A stretch of 64,000 nt of DNA from Tateyamaria omphalii (GTDB lineage: Bacteria; Pseudomonadota; Alphaproteobacteria; Rhodobacterales; Rhodobacteraceae): the NCBI RefSeq assembly GCF_001969365.1, contig NZ_CP019312.1, positions 3,626,001 to 3,690,000 of the forward strand. The letters are read 5' to 3'. Under the pieces are notes generated by a model. The model worked only from the letters and a program-made list of their open reading frames with translations, was not told the DNA's origin and did not search any database. This document shows, piece after piece, positions 24,742 through 34,171 of this stretch. Positions within the stretch are counted from its first letter, which is position 1, and each line of letters starts with the position of its first letter. A program made the translations under genes and the position numbers.

Positions 24742-27507
24742 ATGTCGGACAAGGTGACGTTCACGCTGGACGGGCAAGAGGTTGTGGCCGAGGCGGGCAT
24801 GACCATCTGGGACGTGGCCCATGGCCGCGGTCTGGTGATCCCGCATCTGTGTCACAAGCCTGCGCCCGGCTATCGCCCTGACGGGAACTGTCGCGCCTGT
24901 ATGGTCGAGATCGAGGGCGAGCGGGTGCTGGCCGCGTCGTGCATTCGCGAGCCCAGCGACGGCATGGTTGTGACCACCAATTCTGCCCGTGCAGAGAGTG
25001 CACGGAAGATGGTCGTCGAGATGCTGATGGCCGATCAGCCCGAGCGCGACGTGGCGCATGACAAGTCCGCCCACCTTTGGGACATGGCCGAGATGAACGG
25101 TGTGTCCGAGAGCCGGTTTCCCAAGCTGGAAGAGGGGCGCATTCCGCTGCTGGATGACAGCCACGTGGCGATGTCGGTGAACCTCGATGCCTGCATTCAG
25201 TGCGGGCTGTGCGTGCGCGCCTGTCGCGAGGTGCAGGTCAATGACGTGATCGGCATGGCGGGGCGGGGGCATGACAGCTATCCGACCTTTGATATGGCCG
25301 ACCCGATGGGCGAGAGCACCTGTGTGGCCTGCGGTGAATGTGTGCAGGCCTGCCCGACGGGGGCGTTGATGCCGTCGACTGTTGTGGACGACGCGCAGGT
25401 TGGGGACAGCAAGGACTACGACAGCGAGGTCGAGAGCATTTGTCCGTTCTGCGGTGTTGGGTGTCAGGTGTCGCTGAAGGTGAAGGATGGCCGCGTCAAA
25501 TATGTCGAGGGCATCAATGGGCCCGCAAACGAGGGGCGGCTCTGTGTGAAGGGGCGCTTTGGCTTTGACTACATCCATCACGATCACCGTCTGACCAAAC
25601 CGCTGATCCGGCGCGAGGACGCGCCTGCGAAGGGGCTGAATGTGGACCCCGGCGATTGGTCGACGCATTTCCGGGAAGCGTCCTGGGAGGAGGCTTTGGA
25701 TTTTGCTGCCAACGGTCTGAAGGGGCGCGGGCGTGAAGTGGCTGGCTTTGGGTCGGCGAAGTGTACGAACGAGGAAGCCTATCTGTTTCAGAAGATGATC
25801 CGGCAGGGCTTTGGCCACAACAATGTCGATCACTGCACGCGGTTGTGTCATGCGTCATCCGTGGCGGCGCTGATGGAGAATGTGGGGTCGGGTGCTGTGA
25901 CGGCGACCTTCAACGAGATCGAGAATGCGGATGTGGCGATTGCGATTGGGTGTAACCCGATCGAGAACCACCCGGTGGCGGCGACCTATTTCAAGCAGTT
26001 CACCAAGCGCGGTGGCAAGCTGATCGTGATGGACCCGCGAGGGCAGGCGTTGAAACGTTTTGCCAGCCACATGTTGCAGTTCCGGCCCGGCGCGGATGTG
26101 AGCATGCTTAACGCGATCATGCATGTGATCGTCGAAGAGGGTCTGTACGACCAGCAGTATATCGACGCCTATACCGAGAATTGGGACGCAGAGAAGGCGC
26201 ATCTGGAAGGCTTTGCGCCCGAGAAGATGGCGGAGATCTGTGGGATCGAGGCGGAGGTGCTGCGCGATGTGGCGCGCACCTTTGCCGGGGCCAAGTCGGC
26301 GATGATCTTCTGGGGTATGGGTGTCAGCCAGCACATTCATGGGACCGACAATTCGCGCTGTCTGATTTCGCTTGCGCTGATGACCGGGCAGGTGGGGCGG
26401 CCAGGGGCTGGCCTGCATCCGCTCAGGGGCCAGAACAATGTGCAAGGCGCGTCTGATGCCGGCCTGATTCCGATGTTCCTGCCTGACTACCAGACGGTGA
26501 CGGATGATGGCGTGCGCTCGGCCTTTACCGATGTCTGGGGGTCTGGCGATTTCTCGAACGAGAAGGGGCTGACCGTCACTGAAATCATGGATGACGTGCA
26601 TGCCGGGAACATCAAGGCGATGTATATTCTGGGTGAGAACCCGGCCATGTCGGACCCGGATGTGGAGCATGCGCGCGATGCGCTTGCCAAGCTGGATCAT
26701 CTGGTGGTGCAGGACATTTTCATCACCGAGACGGCGAATTATGCCGATGTGATCCTGCCTGCCTCGGCCTTTGCCGAGAAGACGGGGACCGTGACCAACA
26801 CGAACCGTCAGGTGCAGATGGGGCGCCCCGCGGTGCCGCCGCCCGGCGAGGCCAAGGAAGATTGGTGGATCGAGGTGGAACTGGCCAAGCGGCTGGGCCT
26901 GGGCTGGGAGTATCAGAGCCCGGCGGATGTGTTTGCCGAGATGAAGTTGAACATGAAGTCGCTCGACAACATCACGTGGGCGCGGCTGGAGGGGCAGAAT
27001 GCTGTCACCTATCCGTCCTTGAGCCCGGAGGATCCGGGGCAGGCGATTGTGTTTGGCGATGGGTTTCCGCGCCCGGAGGGCCGTGCGCGGTTTACGCCCG
27101 CGTCGGTGATTGCGCCGGACGATGTGCCGGATGCCGAGTACCCGATGATCCTGACCACGGGGCGGCAGCTCGAGCATTGGCATACCGGGTCGATGACGCG
27201 CCGTGCGACCGTTCTGGATGCGGTGGAACCGGAGGCGAATTGTTCCTTGCACCCTTCGACCTTGCGCAAGCTGGGGGCCGTGCCGGGCGATATGGTGCGG
27301 TTGACGACCAAGCGCGGGTCCATCGAGATCATGGCGCGGGAAGATCGTGCGGTATCACCCGACATGGTGTTCCTGCCCTTTGCCTATGTCGAGGCGGCGG
27401 CGAACATTCTGACGAACCCGGCCGTTGATCCCTATGGCAAGATTCCGGAGTTCAAGTTTTCGGCTGTCCGCGTTGAGGCCGTGGCCGGGGCTGTTGCGGC
27501 GGAGTGA
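24742..27507 (+). CDS. fdhA: Formate dehydrogenase alpha subunit (molybdopterin)
   Basis: A 921-residue catalytic subunit oxidising formate to carbon dioxide. N-terminal 2Fe-2S domain (CHKPAPGYRPDGNCRAC), two 4Fe-4S sites (CIQCGLCVRAC and CVACGECVQAC), the CPFCGVGC cluster, then the bis-MGD domain with the metal-ligand Cys369 in RLCHASS, where some enzymes have selenocysteine. AGGGAG lies 9 bases before the start. The beta and gamma (NuoF/NuoE-like) subunits that accompany such alpha subunits in NAD-linked enzymes are not next to it, so its electron partner is elsewhere or is a ferredoxin. Confidence 0.9.
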   Translation: MSDKVTFTLDGQEVVAEAGMTIWDVAHGRGLVIPHLCHKPAPGYRPDGNCRACMVEIEGERVLAASCIREPSDGMVVTTNSARAESARKMVVEMLMADQPERDVAHDKSAHLWDMAEMNGVSESRFPKLEEGRIPLLDDSHVAMSVNLDACIQCGLCVRACREVQVNDVIGMAGRGHDSYPTFDMADPMGESTCVACGECVQACPTGALMPSTVVDDAQVGDSKDYDSEVESICPFCGVGCQVSLKVKDGRVKYVEGINGPANEGRLCVKGRFGFDYIHHDHRLTKPLIRREDAPAKGLNVDPGDWSTHFREASWEEALDFAANGLKGRGREVAGFGSAKCTNEEAYLFQKMIRQGFGHNNVDHCTRLCHASSVAALMENVGSGAVTATFNEIENADVAIAIGCNPIENHPVAATYFKQFTKRGGKLIVMDPRGQALKRFASHMLQFRPGADVSMLNAIMHVIVEEGLYDQQYIDAYTENWDAEKAHLEGFAPEKMAEICGIEAEVLRDVARTFAGAKSAMIFWGMGVSQHIHGTDNSRCLISLALMTGQVGRPGAGLHPLRGQNNVQGASDAGLIPMFLPDYQTVTDDGVRSAFTDVWGSGDFSNEKGLTVTEIMDDVHAGNIKAMYILGENPAMSDPDVEHARDALAKLDHLVVQDIFITETANYADVILPASAFAEKTGTVTNTNRQVQMGRPAVPPPGEAKEDWWIEVELAKRLGLGWEYQSPADVFAEMKLNMKSLDNITWARLEGQNAVTYPSLSPEDPGQAIVFGDGFPRPEGRARFTPASVIAPDDVPDAEYPMILTTGRQLEHWHTGSMTRRATVLDAVEPEANCSLHPSTLRKLGAVPGDMVRLTTKRGSIEIMAREDRAVSPDMVFLPFAYVEAAANILTNPAVDPYGKIPEFKFSAVRVEAVAGAVAAE

Positions 27508-27551
27508 TCCGGATGTGCGCCTGGCGGCGCGCGCGATTCATTTTTGTGAAT

Positions 27552-27597
27552 GGGGGCTCTGCCCCCAAACCCCCGAAGTATTTCTGGCCAGAAGAAG
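27552..27597 (+). repeat. Intergenic repeat element, copy 4, with hairpin
   Basis: A perfect stem GGGGGC/GCCCCC with TCT loop (27552-27566), AAACCCCC, then AAGTATTTCTGGCCAGAAGAAG. It shares the CCCC-TATTT-CAGAAGAAG layout with copy 2 on the opposite strand and lies between fdhA and the amidohydrolase. The final AAGGGGAG also serves as ribosome site for the next gene. Confidence 0.6.
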
Positions 27598-27606
27598 GGG
27601 AGTGCG

Positions 27607-28809
27607 GTGGCGCTGAATTCTGAGCGGTTCGTGGCAGATTTGCATATCCTGCGCACCTTTGGTGCGTCGGGGGTGGGCAAGGGTGTCGTGCGCCCCGCCT
27701 ATTCCGAGGCGGATATGGCGGCGCGGGACTGGTTGGCATCGCGTATGGCAGAGGCGGGGTTGGAACCGCGCTTTGATGTGATGGGGAACCTGTTTGGCGT
27801 TGCCGAGGGGCCGTCGCTGCTGCTTGGGTCGCATTCGGACAGTCAGCCGCAGGGCGGGTGGCTGGATGGGGCGCTGGGCGTTGTCGCTGCCTTGGAAGTG
27901 GCGCGGGCGAGTGTCGAGGCGGGTGGGCCTGCGATTTCGGTGGTGTCCTTTCAGGATGAAGAGGGGCGCTATGGCGTGACCACCGGATCGAACGTCTGGA
28001 CCGGTGGGCTGTCCTTGGCCGACGCGGATGCGTTGGTGGACCATGATGGGGTCGCTTTGGGTGAGGCCCGGCGGGTTGTCGGGGACCGGGTTGGCGCGCC
28101 GGTTGATCCCGCGCAGTTTACCGCTTTTGTCGAACTGCATATCGAGCAGGGGGCGACTTTGGATACTGCCGGCGCGCAGATCGGGGTTGTGACGGACATT
28201 GTCGGCATTCGGGATCGGGTGATCACCCTGACAGGGCAGCAGAACCACGCGGGGACGACGGCCATGGCGCTGCGCCGGGATGCGTTTCAGGGGCTTGTGG
28301 CCTTTTCCGGCCGATTGAATGAGCGGCTGCGGAATGTGGTGACGCCCTCGTCCGTCTGGACCATTGGACATGTCGCTGTCGCGCCGAATGCGTCGTCCAT
28401 CGTGCCGGGACAGGTGCGGTTTTCGATGCAATGGCGTGATGGGGACGCAGACCGGTTGGCGCGGATGGAAGCGGTGATCGAGGAAACCCTGGCCGAGGTC
28501 GCGGCCGAGATGAATTTGGGTGTCGAACAGGGGCCGCTTTTGGGGTTGGAGCCTGTGGCGATGGATGGCCATCTGCGGGCATGCCTGGAGGCCGGAGCGG
28601 AGGCTGTGGCGCCGGGCAAGTGGCGGCGCATGCCATCTGGCGCGCTGCATGATGCCACGAATGTGGCGCGGGTCATGCCTGTCGCGATGCTTTTTGTACC
28701 GTCCATTGGCGGCATCAGCCATGCGTTTGAGGAAGACACGGATGAGGCTGATCTGGTGGCGGGTCTGCGGGTGCTGGCCCATGCTGCGGGGCTTCAGGCC
28801 CTGGCATAG
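27607..28809 (+). CDS. M20-family Zn amidohydrolase (allantoate/N-carbamoyl amino acid type)
   Basis: A 400-residue amidase/hydantoinase-type hydrolase. Metal ligands lie in [18 protein letters not shown] near 79 and DEEGRYG near 119; HIEQGATLD near 178 and the Gly-rich lid-domain segment are also visible. Enzymes of this type release ammonia from allantoate, ureidoglycine or N-carbamoyl amino acids. The start is the GTG at 27607 with GGGGAG 4 bases upstream. With puuD elsewhere in the window, allantoate is an attractive substrate, but N-carbamoyl amino acids fit equally. Confidence 0.85.
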   Translation: MALNSERFVADLHILRTFGASGVGKGVVRPAYSEADMAARDWLASRMAEAGLEPRFDVMGNLFGVAEGPSLLLGSHSDSQPQGGWLDGALGVVAALEVARASVEAGGPAISVVSFQDEEGRYGVTTGSNVWTGGLSLADADALVDHDGVALGEARRVVGDRVGAPVDPAQFTAFVELHIEQGATLDTAGAQIGVVTDIVGIRDRVITLTGQQNHAGTTAMALRRDAFQGLVAFSGRLNERLRNVVTPSSVWTIGHVAVAPNASSIVPGQVRFSMQWRDGDADRLARMEAVIEETLAEVAAEMNLGVEQGPLLGLEPVAMDGHLRACLEAGAEAVAPGKWRRMPSGALHDATNVARVMPVAMLFVPSIGGISHAFEEDTDEADLVAGLRVLAHAAGLQALA

Positions 28810-29012
28810 CCCCGGTTGAGCGCGCGTTGCCGGTAGCGGTCGGCAGCAGTGGAGGCGGCGCGGAGGTCGCTGTGGCAGGTGATGTGGCGGCAGGGTTTTC
28901 CGCCCTTGAACCCCCATTCGATCACCACTGATGCCTCGGCAAAGAGGTTCAGCGTGATTTCGACCCGGTAGAACCGGGCGTCGTCAGATCGGTAGAGGAG
29001 CGCTTCGACCAT
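28794..29012 (-). CDS. WGR domain small protein
   Basis: A 72-residue protein consisting of one WGR-like domain: [26 protein letters not shown] with Trp-Gly-Phe in place of Trp-Gly-Arg, and the terminal helix leading to [12 protein letters not shown] domains bind DNA or act as small accessory modules; stand-alone forms are common in alphaproteobacteria with no known role. Its 3' end overlaps the convergent amidohydrolase gene by 16 bases. Confidence 0.78.
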   Translation of the reverse strand: MVEALLYRSDDARFYRVEITLNLFAEASVVIEWGFKGGKPCRHITCHSDLRAASTAADRYRQRALNRGYARA

Positions 29013-29039
29013 GTTCGGATTCTGCCACGGGTTGAATCC

Positions 29040-29741
29040 TCATGTCCACTGCACATCGCCAAGAAAGATGTATCCGGCACCATAGATCGTTTTGATTAGG
29101 CGGGGGTTTTTGGGGTCTTCGCGCAGTTTGGTGCGCAGGCGGCTGATGCGGACATCCATGGCGCGGTCGAAACTGTCCCCTGCACCGCCGCCCAGCATTT
29201 CTTGCATTTGTGCGCGTGAAATCAGGCGCTTGGGCGCGTCGAGGAAGAGGCGCAGCACTTCGCCTTCGGCGTGGGAGAAGGGGGTTTCGCTGCCCTGATC
29301 GTCGGTGAGCGTGTAGCTGTCGAAGGACGCGGTCCAGCCGTTGAACTGCGCGATCTGGCCGGTCTGGGTGGCGGTTTTCGGCGTGCGCAGGCGGACGCGG
29401 ATGCGGGCCACGACCTCGGCCGGGTCGAAAGGCTTGATGATGTAATCGTCTGCGCCAAGCTCGAGCCCGGTCACCCGGTCCTGTACCTGCGCGCGGCCCG
29501 AGATGATGATGACGGCCGCCCCTTGTTCCAGCGCGAGTTTGTGCACAAGCGTCAGGCCGTCGGTGTCGGGGAGGCCGAGATCGACGAGGCACACGTCGGG
29601 TTTGTGGGTTTTGAGCGCCGCCTCGAAGGCGGAGGCGCGGGAAAAGGAGAGGGTGCGAAACCCGGCCTCTTCCAGCGCATCCGCAAGGATTGTGCGGATC
29701 GCCGGTTCATCGTCCAGGATGGTGACAAGAGCCCCGGTCAT
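29040..29741 (-). CDS. OmpR-family response regulator
   Basis: A 233-residue regulator: receiver domain with acidic pocket Asp10-Asp11, phosphoacceptor Asp54 (VDLGLPD) and Lys near 104 (IIKPFDP), then a winged-helix DNA-binding domain ending in MDVRISRLRTKLREDPKNPRLI and the YGAGYIF wing. It overlaps the histidine kinase gene by ATGA and is its output partner. Given the position directly beside the divergent acyl-CoA ligase/ABC operon, that operon is its likely target. Confidence 0.93.
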   Translation of the reverse strand: MTGALVTILDDEPAIRTILADALEEAGFRTLSFSRASAFEAALKTHKPDVCLVDLGLPDTDGLTLVHKLALEQGAAVIIISGRAQVQDRVTGLELGADDYIIKPFDPAEVVARIRVRLRTPKTATQTGQIAQFNGWTASFDSYTLTDDQGSETPFSHAEGEVLRLFLDAPKRLISRAQMQEMLGGGAGDSFDRAMDVRISRLRTKLREDPKNPRLIKTIYGAGYIFLGDVQWT

Positions 29742-31630
29742 GCGGCGTCTGCCTGGAGGAGGGCGGCGAGGTCTGCGACTTCGAACGGTTTGCGCAAGAC
29801 AGGGGCGGTGCGTGTGGCCGTCAGGAAGGTCGGGTCGCTGGGCAGGAGCGATGTCATCAGGATCACGGGCAGGGTGCCGTTCAATTGGATTGCAAGGTCG
29901 ATGCCTGTGCGCGTGACGGAGCCGAGGTTGATGTCCGACAGGACAAGGCCGATGTCGGGCAGGTCGGCGGTCAGGGCGACCGCCTCGTCCACGCCTGCGG
30001 CTTCGATCACCGCGTGGCCCATGCCCATGAGCATGTCGCGGTAGTGTTGACGCAGGTCGGGATCATCCTCGACCAGCAGCACGAGGGCACCGGCAAGCTG
30101 CAGGGCAGGGCGCAGGGGCAGGCGGAGGCGCACCTGCGCCCCCGTGTTTCCGTTGCCGAGTTTCAGGTCGCCGCCCGCCCGTTTGGTCATGTCGTAAACC
30201 ATGGGCAGGCCCATGCCGGACCCCTCGGAGCCCTTGGTGGTGAAGAAGGGGTCGAATGCGTGTTCCAGCGCCTCGGTCGAGAAGCCGGGGCCGGTGTCCG
30301 TCACCGTGAATTCGAGCCATGTGTCGTGGACAGGGCGGGCGGTCAGGGTGATCTGGCCGGTTGTGCCGCAGGCGTCGCGGGCGTTGAGGATGAGGTTCAG
30401 GAGGCTGTCCTTGACCAGGCCGGGATCCAGCATATGAGGGCCTGTGACCGTGGTGTAGGTGGAGAGCGACAGGCCCGGCGGCAGGGTCGATTGCGCCATG
30501 GTCGTTACGTCGCTCAGTAGCGTTTCGATGTCCGTTGCGGCGGGGCGCATCGCGCGGCCTGCGGTCATGTCCGCGATGGCGTTCAGAAGCTCGCCGCCGC
30601 GCCGCGCGGCTGAGACCGTACCGTCGATCAAGTCGGCGGCCCCCTGCGGGAGAGAGTCCATACGAGACAGTTTGGACTGAAGGCCGAGGATAATGGTCAG
30701 CAGGTTTGAAAAGTCGTGCGCCATGCCCGATGTCATCTGTGCCGCAAGCGTGCGGCGGCGATTTTGTTGCAGGGCGACACGGGCCTGGGTTTCTTCGGTG
30801 ATGTCCATGGACAGGATGTAGACGCCGCCCGAAGCCTCGGGGGTAAAGGACACACGGATGCGTCTGGCGCTCGCCTCGTCCGTGAACTCGAACACCGACG
30901 CCTCTCCCTGATAGGCGCGGGCGAGGTTGGAGGCGATGCGGCCATAGGCAAAGGGGCCAAGCGCATCGGAGATATGTTCCCCCACAATCTCTGACGGGCG
31001 GTTGGGGATGACCGTACTGAGCCGTCTGTTGGAGTAGGTATAGTGCCCCGTGGCGTCCACATGGGCGATGTGCGCGGGCATCATTTCGGTCGTCAACCGT
31101 GTGCGCGCCTCGGTTTCCGTCAGTTGGCGCTTGGCCTCTTCGAGGGCGGACACGGTGGCGGCAAGCTGGCGGTTGGTGGTGCTGAGCGCTTCGGTATGTT
31201 GCAGGACCTGATCGCTGAGTTCAGTGGCACGTGCGCGCAAGAGCGCCTCTTGCGCCTTGGTATGCGAGATGTCGGTGTAGACGGTGACCCAGCCGCCCTG
31301 GGGGAGCGGCGAGCCTTCGACAGAAATGGTGCGGCCGTTGGCGCGGGTGCGTTCCATATAGTGCGGCTCGAACGCGAGGGCCTGATCGACGCGTTCCTGC
31401 ACGAAAGCGTGCAGATCGTCGACGGGGCCATACTCCCCCCGCTTGGCCAGATGGATGATCGTTTCGCGAAAGGTGGAACCGGGGGTGACCAGCGCGTCTG
31501 GCAGGTCGAACATCTGCTGGAAGGGGGCGTTGCACACAGCAAGGCGCAGGTCGCGGTCGTAAATCGTGAGCGCCTGCGCGATCAGGTTCAGGCCGGAGGC
31601 CGTCAGAGATGCGGTGTGATCCTGTGCCAT
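29738..31630 (-). CDS. Cytoplasmic hybrid PAS histidine kinase
   Basis: A 630-residue kinase without membrane segments. Two PAS domains (about 10-120 and 175-285) are joined by a coiled coil. HisKA has the phospho-His in GMAHDFSN near 318, and the HATPase_c domain shows NLILNARDAC, DTGPGF and GSGMGLPM. A C-terminal receiver (about 505-625) has Asp-Asp pocket VEDDP and LSDINLG. It senses an internal ligand or redox state and phosphorylates the co-transcribed OmpR regulator. It diverges from the acyl-CoA ligase gene with a 186-base gap. Confidence 0.92.
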   Translation of the reverse strand: MAQDHTASLTASGLNLIAQALTIYDRDLRLAVCNAPFQQMFDLPDALVTPGSTFRETIIHLAKRGEYGPVDDLHAFVQERVDQALAFEPHYMERTRANGRTISVEGSPLPQGGWVTVYTDISHTKAQEALLRARATELSDQVLQHTEALSTTNRQLAATVSALEEAKRQLTETEARTRLTTEMMPAHIAHVDATGHYTYSNRRLSTVIPNRPSEIVGEHISDALGPFAYGRIASNLARAYQGEASVFEFTDEASARRIRVSFTPEASGGVYILSMDITEETQARVALQQNRRRTLAAQMTSGMAHDFSNLLTIILGLQSKLSRMDSLPQGAADLIDGTVSAARRGGELLNAIADMTAGRAMRPAATDIETLLSDVTTMAQSTLPPGLSLSTYTTVTGPHMLDPGLVKDSLLNLILNARDACGTTGQITLTARPVHDTWLEFTVTDTGPGFSTEALEHAFDPFFTTKGSEGSGMGLPMVYDMTKRAGGDLKLGNGNTGAQVRLRLPLRPALQLAGALVLLVEDDPDLRQHYRDMLMGMGHAVIEAAGVDEAVALTADLPDIGLVLSDINLGSVTRTGIDLAIQLNGTLPVILMTSLLPSDPTFLTATRTAPVLRKPFEVADLAALLQADAA

Positions 31631-31816
31631 GACCCATGGCTAGCACTGGTTCCGGCGCCCACACAACGGGGGCGGGGGCGCTGTTACAATTCGTAAGGTT
31701 TCGGAAAACATCAGGAAAAAGTTGACGCGCAGCGTGAAGGAGACATCCTTAGGCAAGTAAGAATCGTCAAAGCGATCATGTGTGCCCCGGGGAGGGGGCG
31801 CTCGGGAGGAGAATTC

Positions 31817-33787
31817 GTGGTCAAGTCGCCTGAAGGCGCAGACGGGCTTGTGTCCGTGCCTGCGTTGTTACACCGAAATGCCAAGGCATTTGGATCGGCC
31901 CCGGCCTATCGCGAGAAGGAATTCGGGATCTGGCAAAGCTGGACGTGGGCCGAGACGCTGGAAGAGGTCGAAGCGCTGGCGCTTGGCCTGATCGACCTTG
32001 GCGTGCAGCCCGGTGATCATATCGCGGTGATCGGACGCAACCGGCCCTATCTGTACTGGTCGATGATGTCTGCGCAGATGGCGGGTGCGATCCCTGTGCC
32101 GCTCTATCAGGACGCGGCGGCCGAAGAGATGGCCTATACCCTTGATCACTCGGGCGCGCGCTTTGTTATTGCGGGCGATCAGGAGCAGGTGGACAAGGTC
32201 ATAGAGGTCCAGGGCGGTCTGCCGAATTTCGAGCAGATGATCTATCTCGATCCACGGGGGTTGCGGAAATACGATCATTCGAAGTTGCACCAGTATTCCC
32301 ATGTGCAGGATGCCGGTCGGGCCAAGCGCGATGAGCTGGCACCGGAGATGGCGAAGCGCATTGCCGTACAGGATTACGATACCACCTGCGTGATGCTCTA
32401 CACGTCCGGCACCACGGGCAAGCCCAAAGGTGTCGTGCTGTCAAACCGCAACGTGATCGAGACGTCGAAATCGTCGTCCGAGTTCGACGGATTGCGGCAA
32501 TCGGATGACATTCTGGCCTATCTGCCGATGGCCTGGGTGGGTGACTTCATCTTTTCCGTGGGCCAGGCGCTGTGGTCAGGGTTCTGCACGAACTGCCCCG
32601 AAAGCGCCGACACGATGCATGTGGACTTGCGCGAGATCGGGCCGACCTACTACTTCGCGCCGCCGCGTGTGTTCGAGGGGCAGCTGACCAATGTGATGAT
32701 CCGGATGGAGGATGCGGGCGCCTTCAAGAAGAAGATGTTCCATTATTTCATGTCGCACGCGCGCAAGGTGGGGCCGGCCATTCTGGACGGGAAGTCCGTG
32801 AGCTTTGTAGATCGGCTCAAGTACGGCTTGGGAGAGTTGATGGTCTATGGACCGTTGAAGAACACGCTTGGATTTTCGCGCGTGCGCGTGGGTTATACCG
32901 CAGGCGAGGCGATCGGGCCGGAAATCTTTGATTTTTATCGGTCCTTGGGCATCAACCTGAAGCAGCTTTATGGGCAGACCGAAGCGACGGTGTTCATCAC
33001 CGCGCAGCCCGATGGCGAGGTGCGCAGCGATACGGTGGGCGTGAAATGCCCCGGTGTGGAGTTGAAGATCGAACCCAATGGCGAGGTGTTCTATCGCTCG
33101 CCCGGCGTGTTTGTCGAGTATTACAAGAACGCCGAAAGCACCGCCGACACCAAGGATGCCGAGGGCTGGGTGGCCACAGGTGACGCCGGGTTTATCGAGG
33201 AAGACACAGGCCACCTGCGCATCATCGACCGCGCCAAAGACGTGGGACAGATGGCGTCAGGCGCGCTATTTGCGCCGAAATATGTTGAGAACAAGCTGAA
33301 GTTTTTCCCCAACATTCTGGAGGCCGTGGTTTTTGGCAACGGGCGGGATGAATGCACAGCGTTCATCAACATCGACCTGACCGCTGTCGGCAACTGGGCA
33401 GAGCGGAACAACATCGCCTATGCGTCCTATCAGGAATTGGCGGGGCATCCGCAGGTGTTGGCGACGATCACCGACCATGTGGAAGAGGTGAACCGGTCAG
33501 TGGCCGAGGACGAGATGCTGTCGGGCTGCCAGGTGCATCGCTTCGTCGTGCTGCACAAGGAACTGGATGCGGATGATGGTGAGCTGACCCGGACACGTAA
33601 GGTGCGTCGCCGCATCATCGAAGAGAAATACGCCGATATCATTGCTGCGCTCTACGATGGGTCTGGGGAGGTGTCGACGGTGACCGAGGTGACCTATGAA
33701 GACGGGCGCAAGGGGTCGATTTCTGCGACGCTTGAGATCAGGTCGGCTGCGACGTCGGCAGTTGTGCAAAAGATGGCAGCGGAATGA
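31817..33787 (+). CDS. AMP-dependent long-chain-type acyl-CoA ligase
   Basis: A 656-residue ANL-superfamily ligase. P-loop YTSGTTGKPKGVV near 196, the YGQTEAT motif near 387, the hinge Asp region GWVATGDAGFIEEDTGHLRIIDR near 450. The start is the GTG at 31817 with GGGAGGA 6 bases upstream. It should activate a carboxylic acid to its CoA thioester via the acyl-adenylate. It heads the ABC-transporter cluster and is divergent from the two-component pair, implying regulated uptake and activation of an acid. Chain-length preference is not readable; long-chain and bile-acid-type ligases are relatives. Confidence 0.88.
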   Translation: MVKSPEGADGLVSVPALLHRNAKAFGSAPAYREKEFGIWQSWTWAETLEEVEALALGLIDLGVQPGDHIAVIGRNRPYLYWSMMSAQMAGAIPVPLYQDAAAEEMAYTLDHSGARFVIAGDQEQVDKVIEVQGGLPNFEQMIYLDPRGLRKYDHSKLHQYSHVQDAGRAKRDELAPEMAKRIAVQDYDTTCVMLYTSGTTGKPKGVVLSNRNVIETSKSSSEFDGLRQSDDILAYLPMAWVGDFIFSVGQALWSGFCTNCPESADTMHVDLREIGPTYYFAPPRVFEGQLTNVMIRMEDAGAFKKKMFHYFMSHARKVGPAILDGKSVSFVDRLKYGLGELMVYGPLKNTLGFSRVRVGYTAGEAIGPEIFDFYRSLGINLKQLYGQTEATVFITAQPDGEVRSDTVGVKCPGVELKIEPNGEVFYRSPGVFVEYYKNAESTADTKDAEGWVATGDAGFIEEDTGHLRIIDRAKDVGQMASGALFAPKYVENKLKFFPNILEAVVFGNGRDECTAFINIDLTAVGNWAERNNIAYASYQELAGHPQVLATITDHVEEVNRSVAEDEMLSGCQVHRFVVLHKELDADDGELTRTRKVRRRIIEEKYADIIAALYDGSGEVSTVTEVTYEDGRKGSISATLEIRSAATSAVVQKMAAE

Positions 33788-33924
33788 GGACGCCGGTGCG
33801 ACGCTCGGCTGCGCCATCGCCCCGCCCGCCATCCCGTCTCGCACATCAGTGCGACCCGGACGGCCGCCTTGCGGATCGAACCTCCCGGGGGAGTTTACCC
33901 GGCAAAGTGAAGAGGATTTCTGCG

Positions 33925-34089
33925 CTACTCGTGAAAGACGTGCCGCACTGCGCATGTCAGGCGGTTGTCACCCGTAAAGTAACCGATGTTGCGCCGCATG
34001 ATCTTGCGGGTTTCGCCGGCGCTCAGCCCCTGTCGGCGGCATTGATGCGCGAGTTTCAGCAGGTAGCGGCGTTCAAGTGCGTCAAACAT
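33925..34089 (-). CDS. Small basic protein, unrecognised
   Basis: A 54-residue ORF (start MFDALERRYLL, end AVRHVFHE) on the strand opposite the transporter operon. GGAGGG stands 6 bases before the ATG at 34089, a strong ribosome site, and the protein is helical and Arg-rich (RRQGLSAGETRKIMRR) with one Cys. These two features make it a believable gene despite its size. I do not recognise a family. It sits in the 385-base gap between the ligase gene and livG; the remainder of that gap shows only GC-rich inverted repeats. Confidence 0.5.
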   Translation of the reverse strand: MFDALERRYLLKLAHQCRRQGLSAGETRKIMRRNIGYFTGDNRLTCAVRHVFHE

Positions 34090-34171
34090 GGGATGCCCTC
34101 CGAAGCGATGCCCAAGGGTGCTCATAAAATGGTTAACATACCCGCAATGCGGCGGGCGATGGAGGCGGTTG

